Shown: positions 44,554 to 53,691, numbered from the stretch's first letter. The stretch: DNA of 64,000 nt from Acidimicrobiaceae bacterium (GCA_003155915.1 PMFA01000005.1:263719-327718), one strand, 5' to 3'. Program-made: numbers and translations. The notes: a model not told the origin generated them from the letters alone.

Positions 44554-45461
44554 GGCCGAACCTCGCGACGTTCTTGCTCGATGAGTTCCAGGTAACGCTC
44601 TTCGAGCGACGCTCGGGTGCGAAGTGAGAGCAGCGTCACGCCGACGCTCGTCAGGTAGTCGTTCAACACCGCCATTCGCTCGGGCGTCGATTCGGTCTCG
44701 CAGCGGAGTCGATTGGCACCGTCGGCGGTGACGACGCACTCGAGTTTCGTGGCGAGGAGTGCTGGGTCGACGGGCCCGGAGAGTTCGACGATCATCTCGG
44801 GCGAGCCCGAGAGCTCGTCGAGCGTGCCGTGGATGACGACGTGTCCGCGGTTCATGATCACCACGCGATTCGACGTCCGCTCGGCCTCGGTCAACTCGTG
44901 GGTCGTCACCAACAGCGCACATCCGCGGTCGCGTTCGGACGCGATGAGATCGCGAATGACTTGGCGCCCTTCGGGATCGACGGCCGCGGTCGGCTCATCC
45001 AGCACGAGGACCCGCGGTCGTCCGAGCAACGCGAGTGCCAATAGGGTTCGCTGCTGTTCACCGCCGCTGAGACGTCGCCACGGCGTGCGCGCACATCGAC
45101 CCAGGTCGAGCAGCGTCAGCAGTTCTTCGGGCGCTCTCGGTGCGTCGTAGTACGCCGCGGTCAGTTCGAGCACCTGGCGCGGCGTCATGGGGAACCACAC
45201 GCCGCCACGTTGTAACAGTGCGCCGGTGCGAACGACGACTTCGCGATGATCGCGGACGGGGTTGAGTCCGTGGAGGCGAACGGTCCCCGAAGAAGGCGCG
45301 CGAAAACCGAGCAGGGTCTCGACGACCGTGGTCTTGCCCGCACCGTTGGGCCCGAGCAACGTCACGACTTCGCCGTAGGCAACCTGGAGGGACACGTCAT
45401 CGACGGCTGTCAGTGCGCCGAAATTGACCGTCAGATCATTCACCTCGACCGCGTAGCTCAC
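44550..45461 (-). CDS. ABC transporter ATP-binding protein (drug/ABC-2 type)
   Basis: A 303-residue ATPase. Walker A is GPNGAGKTTV near residue 34, LSGGEQQRTL is the signature, VLVLDEPTAAVDP is Walker B, and the His switch is in LLVTTHELTEAERT. The 80-residue C-terminal extension is typical of DrrA-like exporters. It starts at GTG; TATGTT lies 8 bases upstream as a -10-like hexamer. It is divergent from serS. Confidence 0.93.
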   Translation of the reverse strand: MSYAVEVNDLTVNFGALTAVDDVSLQVAYGEVVTLLGPNGAGKTTVVETLLGFRAPSSGTVRLHGLNPVRDHREVVVRTGALLQRGGVWFPMTPRQVLELTAAYYDAPRAPEELLTLLDLGRCARTPWRRLSGGEQQRTLLALALLGRPRVLVLDEPTAAVDPEGRQVIRDLIASERDRGCALLVTTHELTEAERTSNRVVIMNRGHVVIHGTLDELSGSPEMIVELSGPVDPALLATKLECVVTADGANRLRCETESTPERMAVLNDYLTSVGVTLLSLRTRASLEERYLELIEQERREVRP

Positions 45462-45507
45462 GACCTCTGAACATAGACGGTTCTACAAAGGGCTTTCGTG
45501 TGCTCAG

Positions 45508-45513
45508 TAGGCT
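45508..45513 (+). promoter_or_regulatory. -10-like hexamer before serS
   Basis: TAGGCT is 7 bases before the preferred serS ATG. There is no Shine-Dalgarno sequence, as in other genes of this window that appear leaderless. Confidence 0.4.
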
Positions 45514-45520
45514 TGGCATC

Positions 45521-46828
45521 ATGATTGACCTCGTTCAACTACGTCGGGAACCCGACTTCGTGAAGGCCGCGCTGGCCCGTCGCGGCGTGTCGCCAGCGAC
45601 GATGGATGAAATTATCGCCCTCGACGTCGAGCACCGAGAACTGCTGCAAGAGGCCGAGCGGCTCCGTGCGGAAGTGAAATTCCTCTCCCGATTGGTCGGA
45701 GAGGCTAATCGCGACAAGGACACCGCAACCGCCGCCACGTTGACCGAGAAGAGCCGGGGGCTGGGCGAAAATGAGCGTGTCGCGACCGAGGCGATGGAGC
45801 GGGTGGGCTCCAAGTTGCGTGACGAACTCCTGACGATCCCCAACGTTCCGGACCCCGGCGTCCCGGACGGCGTGGACGAAAACGACAACGTCGAGTTACG
45901 CCGCTGGTGGCCGGGCATGGACGAGGGCCGGCCATTCCCTGAATTCGCCGATCACCAGAAGGTTCCTCACTGGGACGCCGCGCTCGAACTGGGAATCCTC
46001 GACCTCGAGGCGGGCGCACGGATCGCCGGATCGATGTTCCCTCTCTTTCGCGGCGCCGGCTCTCGACTGATTCGCTCCTTGAGTGCACTGTCGCTGGATC
46101 GCAACGCCGGAGTGTACGAGGAGATCCATCCGCCGACCTTCGCGTTGACCGCGACCATGATGTCGACCGGACACCTCCCGAAGTCCGTCGACGAGATGTA
46201 CGGCATCGAACGCGACGGACTCTGGGCGATTCCGACAGCCGAAGTGCCGCTCACCTCGATGCACGCTGATGAGATCCTGGATGAGGCGAGTCTGCCGATT
46301 CGACTGTGCGCCGAGACGGCGTGCTTTCGCCGCGAGGCCGGCGCGGCCGGTCGTGACACGCGTGGCGTGCTGCGCGTGCACGAGTTCGACAAGGTCGAAC
46401 TCTTCGCCTACTGCACGCCCGAGCAGGGTTCGGCGGCCTTCGACGACATCCTGGCGCGCGCCGAGAGTCTCCTGCAGGAACTCGGTCTCACGTACCGTCT
46501 CTTGAATCTCTGCACGGGCGATCTCGGGACGTCGTCGGCGCGCACGATCGACCTCGAAGTCTTCAGCCCCGGAGTGGACCGTTGGCTCGAAGTCTCTTCG
46601 GTGAGTTGGTTCCGCGACTACCAGGCCCGTCGAGCACACGTGCGCTACCGCACGAGCGACGGGACGACCGCGCTGGTGCACACCGTGAACGGCTCGGCGC
46701 TCGGGTGGGCACGAGTATGGGCCGCGTTGATCGAGACGTATCGTCAAAAAGACGGTTCAGTGGTGTTGCCCGAGGTGCTCGCGCCCTACATGGGCAAAGC
46801 GCGAACGATCAGGCCGAAGGCTTCGTAG
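45521..46828 (+). CDS. serS: Seryl-tRNA synthetase
   Basis: A 435-residue class II synthetase that charges tRNA-Ser. Residues 1-110 form the coiled-coil tRNA-binding arm. The catalytic part has ERDGLWAIPTAEVPLTS, motif 2 with CFRREAGAAGRDTRGVLRVHEFDKVE, and motif 3 near NGSALGWARVWAALIET. The MIDLVQLRREPDFVKAALARRG start is the family standard, so I prefer this ATG to the upstream GTG (45500). Its 3' end overlaps the response-regulator gene tail to tail by 20 bases. Confidence 0.96.
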   Translation: MIDLVQLRREPDFVKAALARRGVSPATMDEIIALDVEHRELLQEAERLRAEVKFLSRLVGEANRDKDTATAATLTEKSRGLGENERVATEAMERVGSKLRDELLTIPNVPDPGVPDGVDENDNVELRRWWPGMDEGRPFPEFADHQKVPHWDAALELGILDLEAGARIAGSMFPLFRGAGSRLIRSLSALSLDRNAGVYEEIHPPTFALTATMMSTGHLPKSVDEMYGIERDGLWAIPTAEVPLTSMHADEILDEASLPIRLCAETACFRREAGAAGRDTRGVLRVHEFDKVELFAYCTPEQGSAAFDDILARAESLLQELGLTYRLLNLCTGDLGTSSARTIDLEVFSPGVDRWLEVSSVSWFRDYQARRAHVRYRTSDGTTALVHTVNGSALGWARVWAALIETYRQKDGSVVLPEVLAPYMGKARTIRPKAS

Positions 46829-47537
46829 CTTCGTAGCGATAGCCGACACCGCGCACCGTCGTGATGTGCTCGGGATTCTTCGGGCTGTCCTCAATCAACG
46901 TGCGCAGTCGCTTGATGTGCACGTCCAGGGTCTTGGTGTCCCCGACGTAGTCGCTGCCCCAGATCCGATCGATCAGTACTTCACGGGTCAATACCCGTCC
47001 GGGGTTCTCGAGCAGCAGTCGCAGTAGGGCGAACTCCTTCTTACGCAGTTTGATCTCTTCGCCGTTGACGAAGCATCGTCGCGCGTCGATGTCCATGCGA
47101 ATCGGACCCAGCTCGATCTCGTCGTCCGACGTCGGGACGCTCTCGTGCGTCTCTCGACGGCGCAGCACCGCGCGAATACGAGCGACGAGTTCTCTGAGCC
47201 GATACGGCTTCGTGACGTAGTCGTCGGCGCCGATTTCGAGCATGAGCACCATGTCGACCTCTTCGCCCTTGGCGCTCACGATGATGATGGGCACCTCGCT
47301 GCTCGCGCGAATCTGACGACAGACGTCGAGCCCGGACATCTTGGGCAGCATGAGATCGAGCAACACGATGTCAAAGGTCTCTTTGGCGAAGAGGGCGACC
47401 GCCTGTTGACCGTCGCGCGCGACGGCCACGTCGAAACCTTCGCGGTCGAGTCCGATGGTCAACGCGTCGACGAAGGACTCCTCGTCCTCGACGAGCAAGA
47501 TGTTGACGCGCTTGTCGTTGGAATGCTTCTTGGGCAT
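46809..47537 (-). CDS. OmpR-family response regulator (RegX3/PhoB-like)
   Basis: A 242-residue regulator. The receiver domain (about residues 10-125) has the acidic pocket EDEE and phospho-acceptor Asp in DIVLLDLMLPKMSG. The winged-helix DNA-binding domain (about 145-238) carries FALLRLLLENPGRVLTREVLIDRIWGSDYVGDTKTLDVHIKRLRTLIE. These match RegX3/PhoP-type regulators. The kinase gene lies directly upstream and shares one base between its stop and this start. In mycobacteria the pair senses phosphate limitation; no phoU or pst genes are in view. Confidence 0.92.
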   Translation of the reverse strand: MPKKHSNDKRVNILLVEDEESFVDALTIGLDREGFDVAVARDGQQAVALFAKETFDIVLLDLMLPKMSGLDVCRQIRASSEVPIIIVSAKGEEVDMVLMLEIGADDYVTKPYRLRELVARIRAVLRRRETHESVPTSDDEIELGPIRMDIDARRCFVNGEEIKLRKKEFALLRLLLENPGRVLTREVLIDRIWGSDYVGDTKTLDVHIKRLRTLIEDSPKNPEHITTVRGVGYRYEATKPSA

Positions 47538-48832
47538 CAGTGCGCCATCGGAAGCTCGAGAGTGAACGTCGAACCTTCGCCCTCACGAGACTCCACGAGG
47601 ACGTTACCGCCGTGATTCTGCGCGACGTGACGCACGATACTGAGCCCGAGTCCGGTGCCGCCGGTCTCGCGCGATCGACCGGGATCGACGCGGTAGAAGC
47701 GTTCGAAGATGCGTTCGAGGTCTTTGGCGGGAATACCCACGCCCTGGTCCTTGATCGCGATCAGCGCGATCGGCCCGACGCTCTCACCCTCATCGGTGAC
47801 CGAGGCCTCGATGCGATCGATGGTGATGCTGACGAGTCCACCCCGCGGTGAGTACACGACCGCATTTTCGATGAGTGCGTGAATGGCGGAGATCAATTGG
47901 CGGCGATCGCCGACGACGACGAGGTTGGCTTCGGGCTCTACGAAATCAACCTTCACGTCGTGTTGCTCCGCGGAGGTGCGGATCCGCTCGATCGCGTCCG
48001 CGACGATCAAAACGACGGGAATCGGTTCGCGCGTCGGGGAACCTTCGCCTTCGATGCGTGAAAGGTCGAGGAGATCTTCGATGATTCGATTGACGCGGAA
48101 GGCTTCGTTGTTGATGCGTTCGGCCAGTCGGTGCGCGACCGCGGGATCGGTCTCGAACAGGAGCGTCTCAGCGAGGAGCCCGAGCGCCCCCATGGGGGTC
48201 TTCAACTCGTGGGACACGTTGGCGATGAAGTCACGACGAATGTCCTCGAGGCGACGTCGCTCGGAGACGTCTTCGATGATCGCGAGTACGCCCAACGGCC
48301 GACGGCCGTCGTCGATGACGGCGGCGCGAATCGTCAGGGTCCGTCGCGGCGGACCGTAGATGTCGACGGTGCGCTCGGCGACGCCGTTGGACCATCCTTC
48401 GGCCAGGACGTCGGTGACGGCTTGGGCGGCGATGGCGTCGCCGTAGCGGCTCGTCATCAGTGCTTCGGCCTGCGTATTGCGAAAGATGACGCCACCACTC
48501 TCGTCACAGAGGACCAGGCCGAGGGGGAGTGAGTCCATGGACTGGCGCAGTCGTGAGGCGTCAGCGCTGGACTCCGAGACCGCCGTGCTGGCGACCCCGG
48601 TGGCCTCTTCAAGGAAACTGAGCGCCGTTTCAACCTTGCCGTTGTCGTCGTGGGGCTCGACGCCCAGACGAGAGGCCAACGCCATGAGTCGTTGGGCAAT
48701 GGCCCGGTGTCCGCGTTGACGGTTGATCAGCACGCCGATGAGGAGCCCCACGATCAAGACTCCGGCGCCGGCCCCGTAGAGAGCGGCCGGGGGCCATTTT
48801 GAAATCACGTTGTGGGCGACAGCGACGAGCAC
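47537..48832 (-). CDS. Membrane sensor histidine kinase (SenX3/PhoR-like)
   Basis: A 431-residue kinase with one N-terminal helix (about residues 17-35, LYGAGAGVLIVGLLIGVLI) and almost no extracellular part, as in SenX3. A PAS domain (about 95-210) leads into HisKA with FIANVSHELKTPMGALG (phospho-His) and a HATPase domain with IENAVVYSPRGG, IKDQGVGIPAKDLERIFERFYRVD and GGTGLGLSIVRH. I use the GTG at 48832; the longer frame to 48934 would run into the divergent pilin-like gene. The gene order kinase-regulator and short sensor fit the phosphate-responsive SenX3-RegX3 type. Confidence 0.9.
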   Translation of the reverse strand: MLVAVAHNVISKWPPAALYGAGAGVLIVGLLIGVLINRQRGHRAIAQRLMALASRLGVEPHDDNGKVETALSFLEEATGVASTAVSESSADASRLRQSMDSLPLGLVLCDESGGVIFRNTQAEALMTSRYGDAIAAQAVTDVLAEGWSNGVAERTVDIYGPPRRTLTIRAAVIDDGRRPLGVLAIIEDVSERRRLEDIRRDFIANVSHELKTPMGALGLLAETLLFETDPAVAHRLAERINNEAFRVNRIIEDLLDLSRIEGEGSPTREPIPVVLIVADAIERIRTSAEQHDVKVDFVEPEANLVVVGDRRQLISAIHALIENAVVYSPRGGLVSITIDRIEASVTDEGESVGPIALIAIKDQGVGIPAKDLERIFERFYRVDPGRSRETGGTGLGLSIVRHVAQNHGGNVLVESREGEGSTFTLELPMAH

Positions 48833-48908
48833 GAGACCATTCTCGCAGACAAAGCCTCGAACGTCGCGCCAGCGACCGTTGTGCTCCCCGTTTGAAAGCG
48901 AGAACACC

Positions 48909-49193
48909 ATGCTGTTCGCCAATGTGAGTCTCACCCCGTCGACGACCGCCCTTCCCGGTAGCGCGGCGCTGCAGCAGATTGCCGACGGAATCGCCGCCTG
49001 GGCTCTGATCGGTGCGTTAGTCGCGCTGCTATTGGGGGCGGCGCTCTGGGCCGTGGGCAGTCACACGCAAAACATGCATCAATCGTCGCAGGGACGCCGA
49101 GCGGTGCTGACCTCGCTCTGCGCCGCGGTACTCATTGGGGCCGCCCCCACGTTGATCAACTTCTTCTTCAACACGGGTCTCAGCGTCCGATAG
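48909..49193 (+). CDS. Small two-helix TrbC/VirB2-like protein
   Basis: A 94-residue protein with two strong membrane helices (about residues 23-46 and 65-88) joined by a polar loop with QNMHQSSQGRR. A short N-terminal part ends in PGSAALQQIADGI. Size and layout match pilin-like TrbC/VirB2 proteins and the small membrane proteins of actinobacterial type IV-like clusters. Identity is by pattern and context only. It is the first of five overlapping genes, and its stop overlaps the next start by one base. Its start lies 76 bases from the divergent sensor-kinase gene. Confidence 0.65.
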   Translation: MLFANVSLTPSTTALPGSAALQQIADGIAAWALIGALVALLLGAALWAVGSHTQNMHQSSQGRRAVLTSLCAAVLIGAAPTLINFFFNTGLSVR

Positions 49194-50305
49194 TGGGCCG
49201 CTTCGGGTGCATTTTCCATCTACTGAGTTGCGTGACCCACGCCGCGACCACCACGGTCGTTAGCGGCTTCTTCAACACCCTCACGAACTGGGTCCTCAAC
49301 AGCGTGGGATGGTTCCTTTCATCGGCGGGCGTGGTGCTGACCTCGGCGACCGAGCCGACCACCGTGATTCGTTCGGCGGCGCCGGAATTCAACGTCCTAA
49401 TGAGTCTCTCGCCGGCGCTGTTGATGGTCGGACTCTTAGTGGCGACGCTCCAGGCGCTTCGCCACGGCGACGCCGCGTCGCTCTGGCGGGTGTATCTCGG
49501 TGTAGCCCCGGCGTGCGTGCTGGCGCTCTTCGTGGCGCGACCATTCGCGACGCTGATCCTCCAAACGGTCAACCAACTCTCGTCGAGTGCCGCCAACACG
49601 GTCATCGAACGTCAAGCGGAACTCACGAGCGCGCTGACGAGTGTCGCGACGGCGGCCCCGGCCTTCGCCCTCTTCGTGCTGGCCGTCGCGGTCGTGATCG
49701 GGTCGTGGCTCTTGTGGTGCGAATTGATCGTTCGTGCAGTGATCCTGACGTTGTTACTCGTGCTCGTTCCGGTCATCGTGCCGCTCGCGACGTTTCCCGC
49801 GGGACGTCGATTGGGTTGGCGCTTGGCCGAGACATTCCTCGCCGTCGCCGTGAGCAAGTTCCTCATCGTGATTACTCTGACCCTGGGCTTTAGCGAACTT
49901 CTCGGCGATTCGGCGACGCAAGTGATTACCGGCGCTCTCACGTTGATTCTCGCGAGTTTCTCGCCGTTCCTCCTCTTGAAGGTGATTCCTTTCGTCGAGA
50001 CGGCGGCGCTACACAACCTCGAGGGGGTTCGAGCGCGCCTCACCAAGACGATGACCAACATTCCCTCCTCTCCGCTCGCCCAAGCGGCGCGCGCCATGGC
50101 CCCGGAAGCACCCTTCAACGGACCAGACGAGCGTCCCGACGATCTCGGACTCGCCATGTGGGAGGGCGGTCCGGAGATGCCCGTGCCCGAGGAGACGGGA
50201 GTGAAGTTGCCGCCGCCCGTTGGCACGCCGACGCCACGCGGAGGTCACGTGGCCTACCGCACTGACGAGATGGGACCCGTGGTGGGATGGCACTTCGATG
50301 AGTGA
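49193..50305 (+). CDS. VirB6/TrbL-like polytopic membrane protein
   Basis: A 370-residue protein with about six to seven helices in residues 20-285 and a cytoplasmic Pro-rich tail of about 85 residues. The layout, with a large soluble stretch SSSAANTVIERQAELTSALTS between helices, fits VirB6/TrbL-type channel proteins such as those of actinobacterial conjugation-like clusters. No catalytic motif is present. It starts at GTG, overlapping the pilin-like gene by one base, and overlaps the next gene by 8 bases. Its role as the inner-membrane channel is inferred from context. Confidence 0.7.
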   Translation: MGRFGCIFHLLSCVTHAATTTVVSGFFNTLTNWVLNSVGWFLSSAGVVLTSATEPTTVIRSAAPEFNVLMSLSPALLMVGLLVATLQALRHGDAASLWRVYLGVAPACVLALFVARPFATLILQTVNQLSSSAANTVIERQAELTSALTSVATAAPAFALFVLAVAVVIGSWLLWCELIVRAVILTLLLVLVPVIVPLATFPAGRRLGWRLAETFLAVAVSKFLIVITLTLGFSELLGDSATQVITGALTLILASFSPFLLLKVIPFVETAALHNLEGVRARLTKTMTNIPSSPLAQAARAMAPEAPFNGPDERPDDLGLAMWEGGPEMPVPEETGVKLPPPVGTPTPRGGHVAYRTDEMGPVVGWHFDE

Positions 50306-51365
50306 ACGTCTGGGCCTTGGCGTCGCCGATGGCGAGAGTCGTTGGATTGGCGTTCGACGCCACCAGGCCATCCTCGCGATTGCCGGTCTCGGACTCGTCG
50401 GCGAGTGGGTCACGCAAGTTCACAGAGTTCTGATCGAACTCGTGCTGGGCGCCGCGTTGTTCTCGTGCGCGGCTCCGACGAATGACGGCCTTACCGTCGG
50501 AGAGCGAGTTCGTATTGCGATCGAATTTGGCGTTCGTTCACGGTGGACATCGATTCGCGCGACGATACACCACGATGTCGTGACGATTGTCGCCCACGGC
50601 GACGCAACGACACGCGGCTTCGAACTACAACATCGCGGCCGGCTCGACCTCTCAGGTCGCGACCAACAAAATGCGCTCGCGTTGGAGCAGTTTGCCGACG
50701 CCCTCGGAGCGTCGGACGATACACAACATTTCTCGCTGCACGTGCGCTCGTCTCCGAACGGAGTGGCGACGTTACTGGCCGTGCCGGCGGACGTGAGTGC
50801 GCCGTCGGGCTGGATGGAGAAGAGCACCCTCGCGATGGACGCGGTGAGTGCGTGCGGCGACGAAAACGCCGGATGGCTGTTGGAGCGCTGGACGTACGTG
50901 CGCGACGTGGCTGGGGTGACCCGCGTGTTGCGCGTGCGCGACTTCACCGCCGTGCCCGACGGTCACGTGCTCCTCGAGCGACTGCAGTTCGCGTCGCCGA
51001 CGTTGGACGTCGTGGTGCACGTCGATGTGGTCGGAGGCGTGCGGGCAAATCGACTCGCCGCTCGGGCCGTCCATCGTGTCGGGAGTGACGACGTCACGAC
51101 CCAAGCGGCGGGCTTTCGACGCACGGCACAAGCGGCGCGCACACTCGAACGACTCCGCCAGCGCGAGTCGCTGGTGGTCGAGGGAGCCGCCTTGATGCGA
51201 ATCGCGGTGTTCGTCGTGATTCGAGCGGCGTCGCTGCGACAACTTCGACGCGACGTCGAGGTCGTCACCCGTACGGCCATCGAATCCGGGCTTCGCTGTG
51301 AGCCGGGTCTCGGACGACAGTCCTCGTGGTACTGCGCCCAACTTCCGGGCGCACCGGGATGGTAA
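50298..51365 (+). CDS. Split VirB4-like N-terminal protein with VirB3/PrgI-like helices
   Basis: A 355-residue protein. Residues 15-60 hold one or two hydrophobic helices followed by LTVGERVRIAIEFG, like the PrgI/VirB3-type segment that starts SCO6880-family proteins. The rest (RATIHHDVVTIVAHG to the end) matches the non-ATPase N-terminal region of VirB4/TraC proteins, with no Walker motifs. The ATPase part is a separate gene that begins inside this gene's last codons (7-base overlap). So a VirB3-VirB4 fusion appears divided at the start of the ATPase domain. Identification rests on pattern and context. Confidence 0.65.
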   Translation: MSERLGLGVADGESRWIGVRRHQAILAIAGLGLVGEWVTQVHRVLIELVLGAALFSCAAPTNDGLTVGERVRIAIEFGVRSRWTSIRATIHHDVVTIVAHGDATTRGFELQHRGRLDLSGRDQQNALALEQFADALGASDDTQHFSLHVRSSPNGVATLLAVPADVSAPSGWMEKSTLAMDAVSACGDENAGWLLERWTYVRDVAGVTRVLRVRDFTAVPDGHVLLERLQFASPTLDVVVHVDVVGGVRANRLAARAVHRVGSDDVTTQAAGFRRTAQAARTLERLRQRESLVVEGAALMRIAVFVVIRAASLRQLRRDVEVVTRTAIESGLRCEPGLGRQSSWYCAQLPGAPGW

Positions 51366-52543
51366 GTCGTTCCTGGACCCACTGGGCGACGTCGCGAGAC
51401 CTCACCAGCCTGATGGTGCCGGCCCACGACGCCGGTACCGGACTTGAGGGGCGCAGCCTCGGCGAAGCCCAACGTGGCGGCTCATTCATCCTGGATCCCT
51501 TTGACGCGTACGCGTCGGGCCTGTTGTCCAATCCGAACGTCATCGTGGCGGGCTCTATCGGCGCGGGGAAGAGCACGGTGGTGAAGATGATGCTCGACCG
51601 CGCACTCGAACGCGGCCGTCGGGCCGTCATTCTCGATCCCAAGGGTGAATACGCGGCGTTGGCGCGGTCTTTCGGCGTCGACGTGGTCGCGCTCGGACGC
51701 GACGGCTGGTGCAGCCCCTTCCCGGCGAACGATCGCGAGAGTCGCGACTTGTTGCGCGCGCTCGTCGCCAGCGCTCAAGGTGCCTCGCTGAAAAGCGATC
51801 AACACTACGTCATCGATGAAGTGTGGCAACAGTTGGACTCCCCGCGACCGCGAAGGATATTGCGAGCCCTCTTCGAACTACTGCGCGAACATCTGGTATC
51901 GCTGAACGCGTCACCAGAACGTAGCCTGGCGTTGACGCTTTACCGGTTCGTTCACGGCGATCTCGCCGGGCTATTCGACGGAGACGACGAACCGATGGCC
52001 TTCAATGGTCAGCTCGTCGTGCTCGACCTCTCGGCTCAGTGGTCGTCGAATTCATTTCCGGTTGCCGCGTTGAGCGCGATTGCCGCCGCGCAACAAGTGG
52101 TCTCGGTGGAAGACGAACTCGGCTACCTCGTGCTCGATGAGGCGTGGTCCGTTCTGGCCGATCCGCACGCCCTGCGTTGGCTGCAGGGTTCGTGGAAGTT
52201 GGCGCGCGCGAAAGGCGTCAGTCACGTGCTGGTCTTGCACCGTTGGAGCGACGTCGCCGCGGTCGGTGACGCGGGCTCGGCCCATCGCGAACGCGCACAA
52301 GGACTGCTACGAGAGTGCGAGACGGCCTGGCTCTTTCGTCAACCGCCTGATGAAGCCCGAGAGATGGCCGTCGCGTTAGGGCTACACCGACGTGAAGAGA
52401 GATACCTCTCGGCCCTGCCGAAGGGTGCGGCGCTAGTGCGTTATGGAGCGCACCGTTCAATCGTTCGGGTGCAGCCGGATCAAAGAGATTGCGCGTTCAT
52501 CGACACCGACCGCGCGATGAGGGTTTCGAGCGCCGATGAATGA
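51359..52543 (+). CDS. VirB4/TraC-like ATPase (ATPase domain encoded separately)
   Basis: A 394-residue cytoplasmic ATPase. Walker A is GSIGAGKSTVVKM near residue 70, then VILDPKGEYAALARSFG. Walker B is GYLVLDEAWSVL near residue 260, followed by HVLVLHRWSDVAA and LRECETAWLFRQ. These are the marks of VirB4-family motors powering type IV secretion. The usual long N-terminal domain is supplied by the preceding gene, which it overlaps by 7 bases. It also overlaps the VirD4-like gene by 8 bases. The motor together with a coupling ATPase implies export of DNA or protein. Confidence 0.85.
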   Translation: MVSRSWTHWATSRDLTSLMVPAHDAGTGLEGRSLGEAQRGGSFILDPFDAYASGLLSNPNVIVAGSIGAGKSTVVKMMLDRALERGRRAVILDPKGEYAALARSFGVDVVALGRDGWCSPFPANDRESRDLLRALVASAQGASLKSDQHYVIDEVWQQLDSPRPRRILRALFELLREHLVSLNASPERSLALTLYRFVHGDLAGLFDGDDEPMAFNGQLVVLDLSAQWSSNSFPVAALSAIAAAQQVVSVEDELGYLVLDEAWSVLADPHALRWLQGSWKLARAKGVSHVLVLHRWSDVAAVGDAGSAHRERAQGLLRECETAWLFRQPPDEAREMAVALGLHRREERYLSALPKGAALVRYGAHRSIVRVQPDQRDCAFIDTDRAMRVSSADE

Positions 52544-53690
52544 TCGCCCGTCGCTCGGACGACGCAGTTTTCACGGCGTGGGCTACGGGCCGCGGGTGCG
52601 CCTGGCGTCGCGCAGTTCGCTGCTCATCGTCGGTCCCACGCAAGTCGGCAAGACGTCGTCGCTCGTCATACCCGCGCTGTTGCGTTGGAGCGACGCGCTC
52701 GTCGTGACGAGCGTCAAGAACGACGTCATCACCACGACGAGGGATTGGCGAGCGAGCGTGGGCGAAGTCCAAGTCCTCGAGCCGGGACGCGACGGCGGGT
52801 TGACGTGGAACCCCCTCGAGGGTGTTCGAACCCTCCGTCACGCGTTTCGTGTCGCACGAGACTTGACAAGCGGACCGGCCGATCGTGGCGATACCGAATT
52901 CTGGAACTCGCTCGCCACGAAGGTGGTGGGTTCGTTACTCATGCTCGCATTCCAACGCTCGCGTGACGTCTTTGACGTCGCGAGAGCGATCGAGAAGCGC
53001 GAATTCGATCAATGGCTCGACGTCGCCGGACACACCGAGGCCGGCGACGTGCTCGAAGCGTTCCTTACCCACGACCACAAAACCATTGACGGCGTCCTCA
53101 CGACGGCGGAGACCATGCTGATGCCGTGGCGATTCCGCCAGCCGCTCGCCAACGTACGCTCGGTGGTCGATGGTCCCAATACGTTGTATCTCTGCAGTTC
53201 ACGGGGGGAGCAACGACACTACGAGCCACTTTTCCGCGGCGCCCTTCGAATGGTGTTGGAAGAGCAACAGCGCCTGGTCGATGTTCGAGCTCAACGACGA
53301 CTGCTCCTCGTCCTCGACGAAGCGGCGACCGTGGCCTCGCTCGACGAACTGGATCAGATGGCCTCGACGGTCAGCGGTCTCGACGTCACGTTGGTGACCG
53401 TGCTGCAGGATTTCTCCCAGCTGAAGGCCCGTTGGGGTCCTCGGGCCTCGACCATTGTGAACAATCACACGACCCGTTTGGTCTTGGGCGGTCTGGCCGA
53501 TCCCACGGCGTCGCAGTTTCTTCCCGAGCTCTTCGAGACGCGAAAGGACGCGCCACCGCTGGTGCCGCTTCGTCAACGGCCGCCCGGAACCGGCACCGTG
53601 ATCGCCGGTCACCGACCCGCGTTTTCAGTCCGGCTGCAACCGTGGTGGAGGGATCGGCGCCTTCGCGTCCGAGGGGTGCGTGAGCACTAA
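52536..53690 (+). CDS. VirD4/TraG-like coupling ATPase
   Basis: A 384-residue ATPase. Walker A is GPTQVGKTSSLVIPALL near residue 34 and TSVKNDVITTTRDWR follows, as in VirD4/TraG. Walker B is LLLVLDEAATVASL near residue 250, then VTLVTVLQDFSQLKARWG and NNHTTRLVLGGLADPTASQ, the typical end of the TraG-type motor. It lacks the N-terminal membrane helices of classical VirD4, as in soluble actinobacterial members. This protein would recruit substrates to the channel. No relaxase gene is beside it. A ROK-kinase gene starts 13 bases on. Confidence 0.87.
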   Translation: MNDRPSLGRRSFHGVGYGPRVRLASRSSLLIVGPTQVGKTSSLVIPALLRWSDALVVTSVKNDVITTTRDWRASVGEVQVLEPGRDGGLTWNPLEGVRTLRHAFRVARDLTSGPADRGDTEFWNSLATKVVGSLLMLAFQRSRDVFDVARAIEKREFDQWLDVAGHTEAGDVLEAFLTHDHKTIDGVLTTAETMLMPWRFRQPLANVRSVVDGPNTLYLCSSRGEQRHYEPLFRGALRMVLEEQQRLVDVRAQRRLLLVLDEAATVASLDELDQMASTVSGLDVTLVTVLQDFSQLKARWGPRASTIVNNHTTRLVLGGLADPTASQFLPELFETRKDAPPLVPLRQRPPGTGTVIAGHRPAFSVRLQPWWRDRRLRVRGVREH

Positions 53691-53691
53691 C

